Shown here: positions 1 to 12,391 of the stretch, piece by piece
Layout: each line of letters opens with the position of its first letter
Numbering within the stretch: the first letter of the stretch is position 1
NCBI GenBank assembly: GCA_001600415.1
Contig: BCJX01000010.1
Location: 396,300 to 460,299, forward strand
Source: Pascua guehoae
Lineage: Eukaryota; Basidiomycota; Tremellomycetes; Trichosporonales; Trichosporonaceae
DNA length: 64,000 nucleotides
Reading direction: 5' to 3'
Made by a program: the position numbers and the translations under genes
Notes under the pieces: generated by a model
The model's input: the letters and a program-made list of their open reading frames with translations, nothing else
The model's database searches: none
What the model was told of the DNA's origin: nothing

Positions 1-207
1 GTCGTGCTGTGGATCTGTGTGGGTGGGGAGCCGAGCATTGCTGGTGGCCGTTCTGCCCCTCGACGGGACTCGCGGCCTGCACTAGAGGCGCGTCCGAACA
101 CAACGGCCAAATGCGAAGCTAGCATCAGGTTTACCCTTTACCACTGAGCGCGTTCCTAGCCTTGGCGCGACGGCACTTCCTCCCCAATGGCATACGCTGA
201 TGCTCAG
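1..207 (+). other. Left-edge sequence, probably intron of the kelch gene
   Basis: I see no kelch-like coding frame here. A stop codon at 198-200 closes the frame of the following exon. A branch-like CTGAT at 196-200 and an acceptor CAG ending at 207 suggest this is the 3' part of an intron whose donor lies further left or outside the window. Confidence 0.4.
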
Positions 208-832
208 AAACCCTAACCTGGACGCTTATCGACACCGAGATCAAGCACAACCGCCTGTCGCACACGTCAACGCAGGTCGGCTCGTATCTCTTTGTGATCG
301 GTGGTCACAACGGGCAGACGTACGCGCAGGACGTCCTGTTGTTCAACCTCGTCACACTCGCATGGGAATCCAAACTCCCGAAAGGTGTTGCTCCCCCAGG
401 GCGCGGCTACCACGTCGCTGTGCTCCACGATGCGCGCATTTTCATCTCGGGCGGCTACAATGGTGTCTCTGTGTTTGACGACCTCTGGGCTTTGGATCTC
501 GGTGCCAGCGCATACCTGCCTCAGGTGGTGAGTACACGATGCAGGCAGTGATGGAGGGGGGGGGGGGGGGGATGGGCTCGGGAAAGCGTCTGCGACCCGA
601 CCAGGACACATTGGAGGAAAGGGCCATGGTTGTGTGGACAGCACATGGTCGATATCGGCGCTCAGTCCCATGTGCCAGCACGAAGGCGCGACGTCGACGT
701 GTGCCTCCCTCGCGCCCAGCACACTGGCAGCACTTTGCTAACGCCCAGACCACGTTCGAAGTCGACGAGACGGCCGATCACCTGCACGCGCCGCCAGTAC
801 CGGCCAAGAATGGCTCGGCGAACCGGATCTGA
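208..832 (+). CDS. Kelch-repeat protein, C-terminal part (5' end missing)
   Basis: Two exons are visible: about 208-527 and 749-832, joined in phase 0 across an intron 528-748 (donor GTGAGT, branch GCTAAC, acceptor CCCAG). The translation contains consecutive kelch motifs of the form 'FVIGGHNG...NLVTLAWE' and 'RIFISGGYNG...DDLWALDL', each with the diagnostic double glycine, Tyr and Trp. The join reads 'AYLPQV|TTFEVDE', then a short polar tail ending at TGA 830-832. Kelch repeats build beta-propellers that usually act as protein-interaction platforms, sometimes for ubiquitin ligases or cell-polarity factors; nothing here shows which. The start is outside the window or in an unrecognised upstream exon, so the full domain order is unknown. 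The 221-nt intron contains a poly-G run near 547-560. Confidence 0.8.
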
Positions 833-2831
833 TCTAGCTGCATCTGATAGACGGGTTTCTTTGCGGCTCTCTTTCTGTGATACCTGGGACCCGGCTCGCT
901 CTAGACCTCTGGACTCTTGAGCAGTGATGATGTGCTGTGCACATCGCGCTTCTCAAGGGCTCGAGCACTCGAGGCGAGTCGAGATGCTTCTGGTGGAAGC
1001 AATTACAACGGAAACGATCGTTTGTTGGTGTACAGACCTACCCTCTATTATTACCCTCGTATCGACTACCCTTTATTTTACCCGTCGCGCCTAGTAGTAC
1101 CCCCTCTATGCATACGTGCTTTCCACTTGGTTGTGCGGCACAGGCTGTGGTGTGGAACTCAATAGGTGAATGGGTGAATGGAGGTGTACGTCGTATGTCG
1201 TACGTCGTGGTGGTACAAGTATGTAATAGTGCGTCCTGTCATGGGCATTGGACCCAGATTCTAGACAGGCGTCGCAGTCACGACGGATGACACACACCAA
1301 CGCTCGTCCTATGTATCCACGACTCGCCATAATGAGCTCGAATACTATTTATTCACCCGTCATGCATTCAGCATTTCCTCACTGGTTGGTGCTTGGACAC
1401 TGTCGCTCGGTCTGCGGTTGCTCGGCTGTTGGCTCTCCCCGTTCGGTAAATTTCGGTACCGACGTATAGTTTGCCTTTGGAGAGACGCCACGCCACTGCA
1501 GCAGTGTGCCACCGACCTCATCTGCGTCATGCGTCATCATGGACAAAGTACTGTAGTGTGCATGCACCAAAGCACCCAAGCAATTCCCAATACACTCACT
1601 CTAGGTTGGTAGAACAGTCTCTCTCTAGCTCGCCAAACTCGTTGATCTCGTTCACTCCACTCTCTCTCTCTCTCTCGTCCTTTTCTGTTCCTTGTCCCTC
1701 GTTGTCTTCACTCCCCGTCACAGCCTTGCCTTTTCTTACGAGCTGTCCCGGCAGTGTCGATTTCGCACCCCCCACCCCCCCGTTTGAACCAACTGCCCAT
1801 TTACCCCGGCTGTCGCCTCGGCCAACTCCACCTCCACCCCGAAACCTCCACTTGAGCCCCGGCCCTGCGAGCGCCGCATCTGCGGCCACCTCCTCTTGTA
1901 CGACAGAGAGAGAGAGACACAGAGAGACACAACTGTGTGTGTGTGTGTGCCTTGTGACTGGTGGCGCTCGTCTTGCACATCTACAGTACCTGCGTACCTG
2001 CATCAGGCGACCCTACTGAGTGTCTGTCGGGGTTTGTCTCTCTCACTGTCGCTGTTGGACATTATTCTCACTACGCCTACACTACTCGTAACCGCATCCG
2101 TCCTCGGTCGGTTGTCCCTTTCATCCCCTCCACCCCTTCGACTGCTCGCTCGCTCGCTCGCTCGCTCCCGCGCCACCCGGTTTAGGCACTTTGTGCTCGG
2201 TGCTCGCGGTCGCTTTCCGCATTCATTCATTCAACACTTCACTTCGCTTGCTTGCTTGCATCGCTTTTGCGTGCGCTCGCACCGCCCTCGGCCCCCCTCT
2301 CTCTTGTCCGAGTCGCTGCCTCTACGTCACGCAATAGAGCAACAGCCAGCAGCCACCCAACGTCACGACGGGGTAATACAACCACCACTCACCGCACCAG
2401 GCAGCTCGCAAACCTTGACATTACCTGTTCTGCCACCCACCACCCCACCTCGCCATTGTGCAACGTTGGTCCGCACTCGGAAACACACCAGACGCATTCA
2501 TTCATCAACGCATTGGGATAGCTCCCTGACTGGGACTGGTAGCCATCATCACCGCAACCAGTCGCCACAGCGAGCATTACCGAGGCCGACGTATAAAGGG
2601 TGGCCACTCGGCACTCGCTACTCGGTATCCCACACCCATCCTCGTCACCGTTCATTTCCCCCCACTCCACTCCACTCCCCACTCCCCACTCCCACACCCA
2701 CCGTCACTCGGACCGACTCTCATAACTCTCACTCCCACAGGCGCCAGACCACCGAGGACGGTGACCCACGCCACCCACTGCATACCACCCTCGTGCGGTA
2801 GCAGCCCCACTGGGTGCCCCCGGCCGGCACC
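833..2831 (+). promoter_or_regulatory. Intergenic region and pyrimidine-rich leader of the RING-H2 gene, with TATA box
   Basis: No supported gene. From about 1620 the + strand becomes strongly C/T-rich, with TC runs near 1660, a GT run near 1935-1950 and a GCTC microsatellite around 2144-2167. A canonical TATAAA lies at 2592-2597, about 235 bases before the chosen ATG at 2832. Pyrimidine-rich tracts just upstream of the start are common in basidiomycete promoters. A 301-codon open frame at 1896-2801 is low-complexity and looks accidental. Confidence 0.5.
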
Positions 2832-5800
2832 ATGTCGACGTTTTTTCATTCGACATTGGATATGGATATCGCCCCCTTCGACTCGCTGTATGACGACGCG
2901 ACCAATGCCGACGCTCCTCGCCAGGCAGACAACGTCGGCGGAGACTACGACATGATGTCGGCGGCTACCTCGACCTATTCTTCCCCTGCGTCTGGATTGG
3001 CGCGGTCGACGTCGGGTCACGCTTCCGAATCACCGTCCACGTCCATATCGTCTACCGAGGATGTTTCGTTCCACACTGCTCCCACTTCACCAGGTCGGCG
3101 CAGTCCGCTCTCTCCTCTGGCTTCGCCCCCCATTCGCGCTGCGGCCACACTGAACCCGCCCGACCGCCACATTTACGCAACGCAGGCTTCATTTGAGGCC
3201 AGTGGCAGCGAGCGTCACCAGAGCGCGCACAGCCGTGACATCACTGCGCCAAACCACCAACTTTCCATTCCACTTTACATGCTTCCTCGCACCGGTTTGG
3301 TCACCACCACCCACGGTGCAACTGGTCACACATTTTCTGGCGGGACCGGTACGAACAGCAGCCTCCCTGCACCCCAAACCCCTCGCCATTCCTCGACAGC
3401 TCGCAAACGGCCCCCCGACGGTCCAAGTACCGCAGAAGTCGGTCCAGCGTCTGGGCCCAAGCGTCGCGCCTCACCACCAGCGGCAGTGTCACCAAGCCAT
3501 TCCCCGAGCGGCAGCCGCACGTATGCTAGTGGTTCTGGCCAGGTTGCCCACTCTGCACGCCCGCAGGTGCCCTCTTCGGCTCGTCCCCGAGAGCAGCGTG
3601 TGGGTCAACACGGTCGCGACCACCAACACGACTCCCGTCGCCCTCGCCCCTTGGAATTCACCACGCAGACGATGGAGGACCCTTCAGACGTCTCGCCCCC
3701 GACGCCTCCCTTTGTGTGGGGCATGGCTCAGCTCGGGCACCCGTCGGCGCAGTCGATCACTTCTTCCGCCTCGGTGCGCGAGTCTACCCGCCCCGAGGAC
3801 CGCCAAACGCCCAACCACGCACCGCCCTTTCGTTCCAGTCTTTTGACCATGCATCCGCTCAGGCCCTTTGCGCTAGAGTTTAGTGGGTCGGGCAGCTCCG
3901 ACACATCCAACGAACGGAGCTCAGCCATGCCAAGTGCGTATAGCTCTCCATTCACGTCTACGGCCACGAGCACAGCAACACCCATGGACGTGGACGAGCC
4001 TCCGAGCGTGTACGCTCCAGCTGCCTACGGACGAGCCGGACCCAACACGTCTGCTCTGCATCATTCGACGACCAGCTCGTCCTCGAGCACAGCCTCGTAC
4101 CCGACAATGGAATCATTTCCCACCAGCGCGTTGCGTGCACTTCCGTCGTTTGGCCTTGGTGACCGATCCCCTCTTGTGCCCAACCGGAGTGTCACCAACC
4201 ACAGCAACTCGCTTGATGACCATCTCACCAACGTGGCCACCCGCATTTGGGACAGACTCGTGTCTGAGGATTGGTCTGCCCCCTCTGAGTTTAACAGGAG
4301 TGGGAATGACTCTGTCGAAAGTGACCTCGGACCCGTTCCGCATTTTCGTCGCACCTTTGCGTCGAACCCTACACGTTTGTGGGAACCGAGCGAGTTCCCG
4401 TTCCCCGCACAGTCCGCCAGCCGCCCGTCTCTGGATGTAGAAGACGACAGCAGCAACGACGCTGTCCGCTCGCGTATACGTGCCCGTACCAACGCCAATG
4501 CGTTGCGTGGCCGGACGGCCACTCGTACCCGTTCCCGCTCACCCGAGCGTGTCGCCTCCAACCCTCCCAGCGCCGCGGGATCTGCACCTTCAACCGCCCC
4601 GCCCTCTCCACCGCGTGCAGTCGGTCAAGCGAATGGAATGGGCCACGACGAGTTTGAGAGGGACATTACCCGTCGCCTGCTGCGCCAAGGACGGATGCTC
4701 CAGGATGAGGACGCACGGTTGTCGCAGCACGCTGCCCGTCTCGGCCAGGAGTGGAGGGCCTTGGCCAACCACGGACCGGGTTCGGCAACGGGGTCGTCAA
4801 GCTTCCAGTCCATGGGCCAGGGGTCTACTGCCCCCGATGACCACCAGTTCGCCACCGACAATGCTCGCGTTGGAGCATTGCGCAGCAATCGTCATTCCGA
4901 CTCGGAGTCCCTGGAGCAAGCCACGAACCGTGCTTACGCCGACGGCGCTTCGCTCGAGACTGTGACTCGTACCTACCTTTCCGCCAATGGTGCAAACACT
5001 GGAAGCGCCCGTGACACCCCCGCACCACCGGATACTCTCTTCCCGTCATTCGCCAGCCGCAACGATCCCGAACGTCGAGCGGCCGCCCGCGCGCGCTTCC
5101 GTGCGGCCTTGGGAGACGGCGGCTTTGGCAGTGCTGGTTTCGGCAATGCTACGCCGGCGCCGACAACGCAGGTGGCTGACGGCGGTTCGAGCTTTACTCG
5201 CCACTCTCACTCGCCGTCACGCGTTGGTATGGATGATGGCCCTCCGCGGTTACTGTCCGAGATTCGCCGCCGTGCCCCGCTCGCCCCGGCCATCGCCTCG
5301 CCCACTCGGGCGGCGGCCCCATCTACTCGGCCAACTACCCCGAGCTCGGTATCGGCTTCCAATCGTGCCTCATCATCGAGCATGTCCTCGGGGTCAATGT
5401 TCTGGAACCTTGTGGACCCAGCCCACGTGTACGAACGCCCACAAGCTACTGAGCGCGAGACTATTCGTAACCCCTGGAACCACATTGTTCCAGTGGATAC
5501 GGCAGACAACTTTGACCCGACACGCCCACTTGACCCCGGCGGCGCGCCCCGCCACCGGCTGGACTATGAGCATGTCCGGCGTCACCGTGCTGCCTCTAGC
5601 GCCAACGCAGGCCCCTCGCCCTCGCGCATGAACCCACTCACGTCCGCCACTGCGGCAGTGCGTGTGCAGCAGCTCCCTCGCACACAGACCCAGCCACCTC
5701 CGCAGCAACGACTTGCGCTGCAACATCGCCTGGAGCGGATTCGCCAGCTTCAGAACGAGTCGCAGACGTTAACGCGCGAGTTGGGGGCGCTGGCTCAGCT

Positions 5801-6972
5801 CTCAGAGTCGTCGTTGTCAGCATCTCGGGCCAACGGCGCAAACACTGGTTCTACCTCTGCAGCTTCTCGGCCCTCGAACGCGTCTCCAGCTCCCACTGCG
5901 CCGTTCACCGCCGGCCCGTCTGCGTCCGCGGCTCACTCCTCCTCGGTTGCCTCTGGACACTCGCGAGGCCAAACTCGTCCGGCCGTGAGCGTCATCGCAG
6001 ACGATTATGACCGCATCTTCCCACGTTCCCAACGCCCATCTTATCGGCTGACGGCGGAGGGGGCCTCGGTGGATGCGCATCAGCATATGCAGCTCGTTCA
6101 AGAGCGGCAACGCATGGACGCTGCTCGGCTCGCCATCGAGACGCGAAACGAACGCCGCAATGAGCTTCGGCTCGCCATCGAGACGCGAAACGAACGCCGC
6201 AATGAGCTTCGGGCGCAGCGTGAGAGCCTTAGCGCGAGGCTGGACGCGCTTGAGAATGGGCGTCTATTCCTGGGTGGCGAGGAGATGAGTCTCTTGGACT
6301 TGGTGCGTTCTGTGGATACCACGGACGCATCCTCGGCGTCGCGCGTGGCTGTCGCCAGCCTTTGGGGTGACCGGCCACTGTCGCGTATTGTCGAACCACG
6401 CGCCCCAGACTTGCAATCTCTCATGAAGATTACGCCAGACATGACGGGCGCCGCGCGGGAGAATGCTATTCGCAACATCTTCCGCTTTGTCCCGCACCTG
6501 GCCGTGACTCGTCGCCGCGAGCTCGCCAAGAAACCTGTCGCGACCCGCCGCTGCTCGTACCAGGAATTCAACGACGACGACATCGAGAAGGACGAGTGCT
6601 GCGCCGTGTGCCAGGACGACTACGCCCCAGAGGACACCATCGCTGTTACAGCCTGCAAGCACATGTACCATGCTTCGTGTCTCGACGTGAGTACCTCGGC
6701 GTGTTTAACAGTGGAGCTGGGAGGTCTTTCGTGTCTTCCTAAGTCCTTTACGACGCCTGCCATTCCGCGTATCATGTCTCAGCGCTAACATTCAGACATG
6801 GCATGAAACTCCGGCCGCATCGACATGCCCGATGTGCCGTCGCGATCTCGCTGTACTCGCGTACCTCGCCCAATCTCTCCCCGAAGGTGCGACTGCCGCG
6901 TGCGATCTCTGGATGAATGCACGCGCCGAGCAGCACCGTCAACCCAACCTCAACGCTCTGTTTGGCCTTTAG
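2832..6972 (+). CDS. Large RING-H2 zinc-finger protein, probable E3 ubiquitin ligase
   Basis: Exons 2832-6686 and 6796-6972 (intron 109 nt, GTGAGT...CTAACATTCAG, phase 0) give 1343 residues. The ATG at 2832 sits in a CACCATG context; the frame is open slightly upstream but has no better ATG. Residues 1-950 are Ser/Thr/Pro-rich and look disordered. Coiled-coil-like segments follow near 966-990 and 1084-1135, the latter carrying a perfect 14-residue tandem repeat. A C-terminal RING-H2 finger begins at Cys1257: C-x2-C, then CKH..H..C, and after the intron a CPMC pair, giving the eight zinc ligands in C3H2C3 order. The intron splits the finger between its halves. RING-H2 proteins recruit E2 enzymes to substrates; the substrate and location cannot be read from sequence. 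The long disordered N-terminus may hold degrons or phosphosites. Confidence 0.9.
6126..6209 (+). repeat. Perfect 42-bp tandem duplication inside the RING-H2 gene
   Basis: Bases 6126-6167 and 6168-6209 are identical 42-mers encoding two copies of a 14-residue Arg/Glu-rich heptad-like unit (RLAIETRNERRNEL). The length is two heptads, so a coiled coil would stay in register. Complete identity suggests a recent duplication. Confidence 0.9.
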
Positions 6973-8261
6973 GTGGCCGCCACCGCCGCCACCTTGTCTG
7001 CTTGCGTCAAGCAGGCATGGCCATCACACCCAGCCTCCAACGACCCCCACGAACGGCACCGCCGTACCTCTGTCTGTGTTCTCCCACATCCAAAGTGCTC
7101 CCTCCCCACTGTCCCGTTCCAAAACATGGTTATTCCCCACGACCACCCTAATCATATACAAGTTATACACGCCCCTCCATCCCAGTCGATACCCTCAATC
7201 GCGCGCAACCTCAAACACCACAAACCACAAACTCAAGAAACCTCGAGACCCACCACCACCGTTGCATGTGCTGGGATGTCGCTTCCGTTGTTGTCTGGAC
7301 TATGCCCATTTTGATTGTAGCTACGATGTATGACGTGCCAATCAGAGCGGCGTGAGTGAGCAAATGAGTTTTGTTTTTCTCTTGGAAATGAAGTCGCCTT
7401 GTTCAGAAATACACTGGTTGTGCTGACACCCACTTTGTCGAAGCCACACACATTGCTCGTGTGACGTCCTATGTCCCACGTCACAGTTGCAGCCCCTCCC
7501 AGAGCCCAAGCCACAGCAAGCAGCTGTTATCTACTGGGCTCGGCACCCAAGTGCCCAGTTTGGGTAATCTTGTGCTCCAGCCCTCTGCACATCAGAGATT
7601 GTTGACACCAGCACCCGTCAAACCCCATCTGAATGCCCATGCCCCCGTAGAGCACGCGTACTCTACATGTGCACCCAGCACTAAGCCAGGTCAACAAGGC
7701 AGCCCGACTCCCGGCCACGTTGGTGGCAAGGACAACGGGGGACAACTCATCTACATGTCCTAACAGCGACGCAAGCGGGCACACGGCTGCAATGTCGGCG
7801 ACTCTTGCTGCCGCCCGTGTGGGTGGAATGAGACGGCATCCGCACACACCAAGGCCGTCCACACGAGCAACTGTGCAAGGCGTGGCAGAGTCGTAGCAGC
7901 TGGTATCTGTAAACGAGTGTCGTCCCGTCTATTCCGGCAAGTAGGCAGAAGTACAACTGGTGCGTCTGGAGTCGGGAACTTGCCGCTCCGAGCACGGCAA
8001 CAGGCGAGGCTGCTCTAGCCACAGTGTCAATCCTATGGCAGCAAAGCTGGCAAACCAGCCCGCTTGGCGAATGGTATTTCTCATCGTCGATTTGCTTGAG
8101 AGGCAGTGTGCTCCAGCTCGAACGTAGCAACTGGCACTTGAGCGTGGCAGAGCGAACAGCTGCGGCGTGGCCGCTCATGCTGGGACGCGGGGGGTGCGTG
8201 AGGCTGCACCGAATATCAATAGTGGCATGCAAAGTCGCAAACTGCGTGTGGCGGTGATACG

Positions 8262-8612
8262 GGTACGAGCGCATGTTGAGAGTGCGTGGAGCATTGGTCG
8301 TGGGGAATGTGGAGCATGCCTCTCTACATCGAGGCTTACGGCGTACGATCTCGAGACTGGTGAACCGGGAGGGGGGGGGGTATAGTACACGCTCTCAGCC
8401 GCGTTCCCAGCGACATACATGTTCATGAAGCGAATCCGCCGAGATGGCCTCTTGACGGTACAGTATTTAGGATACCTTTTGGGTATATAGCGCGGCTTGG
8501 TGTGCCATTACTGGGGGTACCTACATTTTTCAGTCTCTTGTACGACACGCTGCGTGCGTGCGACCGATCTCAATGTGGCAGTCTCCATACTCCGGTCGCA
8601 CCTTTTTGGTGT
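8262..8612 (+). mobile_element. Possible MITE copy, right terminal repeat recognisable
   Basis: Bases 8566-8612 match the terminal repeat shared by the copies at 61.4, 63.0 and 8.9 kb: a GCGACCGA block, then TCAATGTGGCAGTCTC, then CCGGTCGCACCT. A matching left end is only weakly visible near 8262-8300 (TTGAGAGTGCGTGGAGCATTGGTCG), so the left boundary is a guess. Confidence 0.4.
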
Positions 8613-8667
8613 CCCGTGTCCCATCCTGGACTTCACTCTTTAGAAGCAGTGCGTGCCGCGAATGGCA

Positions 8668-8939
8668 GTCTCACCTCACCGGAAAGGATTGAGATGGCCA
8701 CGGTGTGCTTCGTCGCACTCATGCAGGGGTCTCGTACAGGAAACGCAGGAGAATGTAAGGACGGCCATCTCCCACGCCTCGAGATGGTAGTCCTTGATGA
8801 GTACAAACTACAACTGAAAGGTTGCTTTGAGGGCTGATGCACCCTACTACTCGTACCATTGACGTACAGAGTGTCCATGCTCAAACATCGGGCGCGACCG
8901 AGCCAAAGTGGCAGTCTCAATCCTGTGCGCTCGCATCTG
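8668..8939 (+). mobile_element. MITE-like element, mariner-type terminal inverted repeats
   Basis: The right end, 8867-8939, reads inward as CAGATGCGAG...GGATTGAGACTGCCAC...CTCGGTCGCGCCC...TTGAGCATGGACACTCT. This is closely the same as the left 73 bases of the element at 62937, in inverted orientation. The left end near 8670-8715 shows ACCGGAAAGGATTGAGATGGCCAC, a diverged copy of the same terminal repeat. A TA dinucleotide follows the right end (8940-8941). There is no transposase frame inside its roughly 270 bases, so it would be non-autonomous. Confidence 0.6.
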
Positions 8940-9990
8940 TACAATACCCTGTTGGGTAACCATTGTACACGCCTGGAGCGTACTTGGGTACAGGTACACT
9001 GCATACCGACACTCGCAGTTGTGGGGTATCGTTTCACTGTGAGAAGTCTTATCCATTGCACCACGACCCCCAGACACCAGGTGCCACACGACACACACAT
9101 CACACCACACCACACCGCACACCACAGTTATCAGCACAATGTAACCAAACCTTGACATGACCATGATCGATCGTGATCGACACACGTGCCCGTGCCGACC
9201 GAACCGCGACCCGCGACCCGCAACCCACCGACTGACCCACCGAGCATGTTCCTGTCCCGACAATAACCACAATAACCAGCGGGTGGCGGAACCCGACCAC
9301 TCTGCCTCCCGCCTGCTGCCAACGATGGTGATCGCGATGGACGCTGTGTGCGTCATACCGGCTGGGGATATTACATTCCAGCGCATTCAGCTCCCCACTT
9401 TGGTTATCGCCCAACCTATCCTATCTGCAGCCCGTGTCCATGTCCATGTTGGGCACACTGGGTACCGATCGTGCCGACCGACTGGACACATGTCAGACAC
9501 ACCCCGTGGTTCCTGTCCCCGCGTGCCTGTCACGCGCCGTCCGGTAACGATCAGCTGGGATGCACCACTTGCAAACCAGCTGGGCCAACTGGACCATTGG
9601 ACAAGCTGGGCATCTGGGGATCTGGGGCAAACTGGGGCCAAAGGTAGCGCGCACCTTTACAGTACAGTATACGTCTTACGTCACTAACGGCACAGGCACG
9701 CATGTAACCTTGTCTGTGCGTCTTCCACGAACACGGTGGTGGGGTGGCCTGGGTGGACGTCGGGGTGGACATGGGCGGGAAGCCTAGCGGAACGGGCCAG
9801 AACTGGGGAGTTGGGGGCACCAACGGCGTGCACTTTGGGGGTTACAATGGATATAGGCACAGTAAATGCTGGTGGGTCACGGTGGGTGAAATGGCCAAAT
9901 GGGTCAATGGATCAATGAGTCGGGGAGCTAGGTGTCTGCTTTTGGGTATCCGCAATTGATATCTTTCGACTCTGCGACCTTGTCGCGTCA

Positions 9991-10050
9991 CATGCACATG
10001 CACATGCACATGCACACATGCACACGCACACATGCACATGCACAGCTGCA
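9991..10050. repeat. CACATG/CACACATG microsatellite
   Basis: An imperfect run of CACATG hexamers mixed with CACACG variants, read on the + strand. It is simple sequence with no coding potential. Confidence 0.85.
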
Positions 10051-11857
10051 CTGTCACGTCTGTCACGTCGAAACTCTAGTCGGCAAATGTCAACTCTCCT
10101 CGGCTGCGGGAGACCAGTAACGGATCCCGCCGTATTGTATGAATAAATATGACTAGTGGGTGGAGCTCGGAGCTTCGCACGGCGTAATACAGTACACTGC
10201 GTACCCGGTGAAATACAGCGCTGGTAACTCAGTGCCGGTGTTGACTGAGTACCGTATGTGCGGATGAGACATGGGACGGCGGCGCCACACGCGATACGTT
10301 GGTGCATCCACGACGTTCTGGACCCAGTCTGGCGTCCTGCCTACCCGTCAACTTTTGGACCATTTTAGATATCTCCCTCTGATGATTCTTGGTGCTGGTA
10401 CCATCGATTCCCGTCCCGAGACCCACCAGAGCCGCGTCGACAGCCGCGTATCGCATGGATATCGAGTGGGCCCAGCAATCTCAACATGCTTGTTTAGTAC
10501 TACTACTGTATCACCTTGGTCGTGGATACTCTGTACCTGGCAGTCACGCCACAAAAATGTGGAGCGCCATCGTGATTCTCATGTCGAGTATCCAATGCGG
10601 GCCGCATGTCCATGCCGGACCTAACGGCCGCGGGCGTCGTACCGGCGTCGTACGGCGTCGTACCAGACGTCGTACAACTCTTGGCATGTTGGAGACTCGT
10701 ACAGACATGTCCGGCGTGGAGGTACCTGCCAAACGGACATGTCGTGTGCTTTGCCCTGTGCCTCGAGGGGCAGGAACGGTGGGGTCTCCAGTCCCCGGTT
10801 CACTCTCTTCCGCAGCATGTATCGAGTCTTGGTCGTTACTCGCAGTCTAGTGGACACCTTGACGACGGCGTCTTGGCGGGCGGGCCTTGGAAACTAGCGT
10901 TACAGGTCGCAATGGACCAATTCCAACCACCGTGCTGTAACTCGACGGGCGTGAAATTCTGCCAACTTTTTTTTTGTTGGCGAGAGGGGTCAGGTAGATC
11001 GTATGGGGTGGCCTCGGTAACCTCGTCCATGTGATGTGCCTCTAAACCCAGAGTGCATGTGATGTGCCTCGCAAACTCTGGATGCTTGTGTCTGTCTGCA
11101 AAGGGCGAGGGGTATATGATTCACGCTGAGGTTGAGCTGTTCACGCGGCGATAGACTGTGGATTGAAATTTTCAGAGGCTCATGCTCATGCTTTAGGCTG
11201 TCGCTCCAAGTTACCAACTTTGCGGTGCTTCTCTCACATGCTCATGCTCATGCTCGTGTTCATGGCTCTACTCCTCATGTTCCAGACTTGATTCAGGCTC
11301 ACGCTCATGTCCACCACTGGCTCATACTCCACCCCATTCCTAGGATCAACACTTTCGACGCTCCACTCCCACTGCCCCTTGGGCGTCACGTATCACTTAC
11401 GATACCGCCCCTGGCCCCGCTGGCCGGCGAGGGCACAAGCCAGACGTAACCCGCGGCATGCATTCGAAACCAAAACCCAACCCAAGAAAACAAAGTTTGG
11501 CAGTGCCAACTTTGTGTGTCACACCCAGTGAGTCACCGTGGGTCCGGGGCTTTGTTCCATCATGCTTAGAGTCTATCTTGATCTGGCCCTTGTAGCCTAC
11601 TGTAATCTGTGGATTTTGTTTTTCTTCTCCAGTAATGCTTCGCGTGCCCTGTAGGTCTGGACGCGGCTGGTGACTTGTGATGCCCGCGGAAATCGGAGTG
11701 GCATTCAGATGCCATACAGATGACGACAATTCCGCGACCTTGCCTCGACCTTGCCGTGAGGGTTGGTTTGACTCAAACGACGTATGCCCATTCTATTCTA
11801 GGTGAATGAAGCTCTAGTCAAGAACTGTACTGGGCAATAAATCAAATCGTCATGGCG

Positions 11858-12070
11858 GCATTGTCGTTGGTGTGAAGAACTGTACAGACGCGCACAATAC
11901 TGTTTGAGCAAAACGTCGTGGACAGTGATCGTCGCGGCGGTGTCATTGGTGCCGCGCACTGTACAGTGCTGAGCAAGACGTCGTGGACCGTGGTTGTGGC
12001 GGGGGTGGCATTGGTGCGAAGCACTGTACTGAGTAAAACATCGTTGGTCGGCGCAGTGTTGTCATTGGTG
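11858..12070. repeat. Degenerate tandem array, three units of about 60-75 bp
   Basis: Each unit combines 'GGCATTGTCGTTGGTG' or variants, 'GCACTGTACAG/TACTGAG' and 'GAGCAAAACGTCGTGGAC' or variants. Three diverged copies run head-to-tail, separated by indels. No frame is maintained across the units, so this looks like a noncoding minisatellite. Confidence 0.65.
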
Positions 12071-12380
12071 TGCCAGAGGGAAAAGAGTACCAAACCTCGG
12101 TTCCACCTTTACACTCCGAGGACAGAATTACCGATGACAGGATGTCCACCACGTCTATACAATCAACGATATCGTGCTATTGACGTGTGACAATTGATAC
12201 ATTGCTCCACGCGCCACTCCCAGCCCGCCGCTGAAGGCACTTGGGCGATATCATCCGCCTCGACCCGCTACCGCCCTCTGAATTGTAACGCCATCCGAGC
12301 CCATCCGAGTCCTCTGAGCAACAAGACGCATACAACAGCAAGCAGTCCTCGTCCTAAACTCTACAGCCTCGCCCAACCCC

Positions 12381-12385
12381 AAAAA
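12381..12385 (-). terminator. Pol III terminator of tRNA-Trp
   Basis: Five T residues on the minus strand, six bases beyond the discriminator base of the tRNA, are the usual RNA polymerase III stop. Confidence 0.7.
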
Positions 12386-12391
12386 GGCGGT

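Larger units (their letters stand above)
6973..12391. other. Gene-free stretch between the RING gene and tRNA-Trp
   Basis: No open frame here has conserved-looking composition or splice-compatible neighbours, and the longest frames are short and unrelated to any family I know. The first 200 bases are presumably the 3' UTR of the RING gene. The rest holds mariner-type terminal repeats at about 8.3-8.9 kb, a CACATG hexamer microsatellite (about 9991-10050), a short GGCGTCGTA-type array near 10628-10670, ATGCTC-type repeats near 11180-11300, and a three-copy long tandem array at about 11858-12070. Confidence 0.5.

Noticed and set aside
1896..2801. 301-codon + strand frame before the RING gene
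   Set aside because: Composition is driven by C/T-rich simple sequence in the leader; there is no homology and the TATA box lies inside it.
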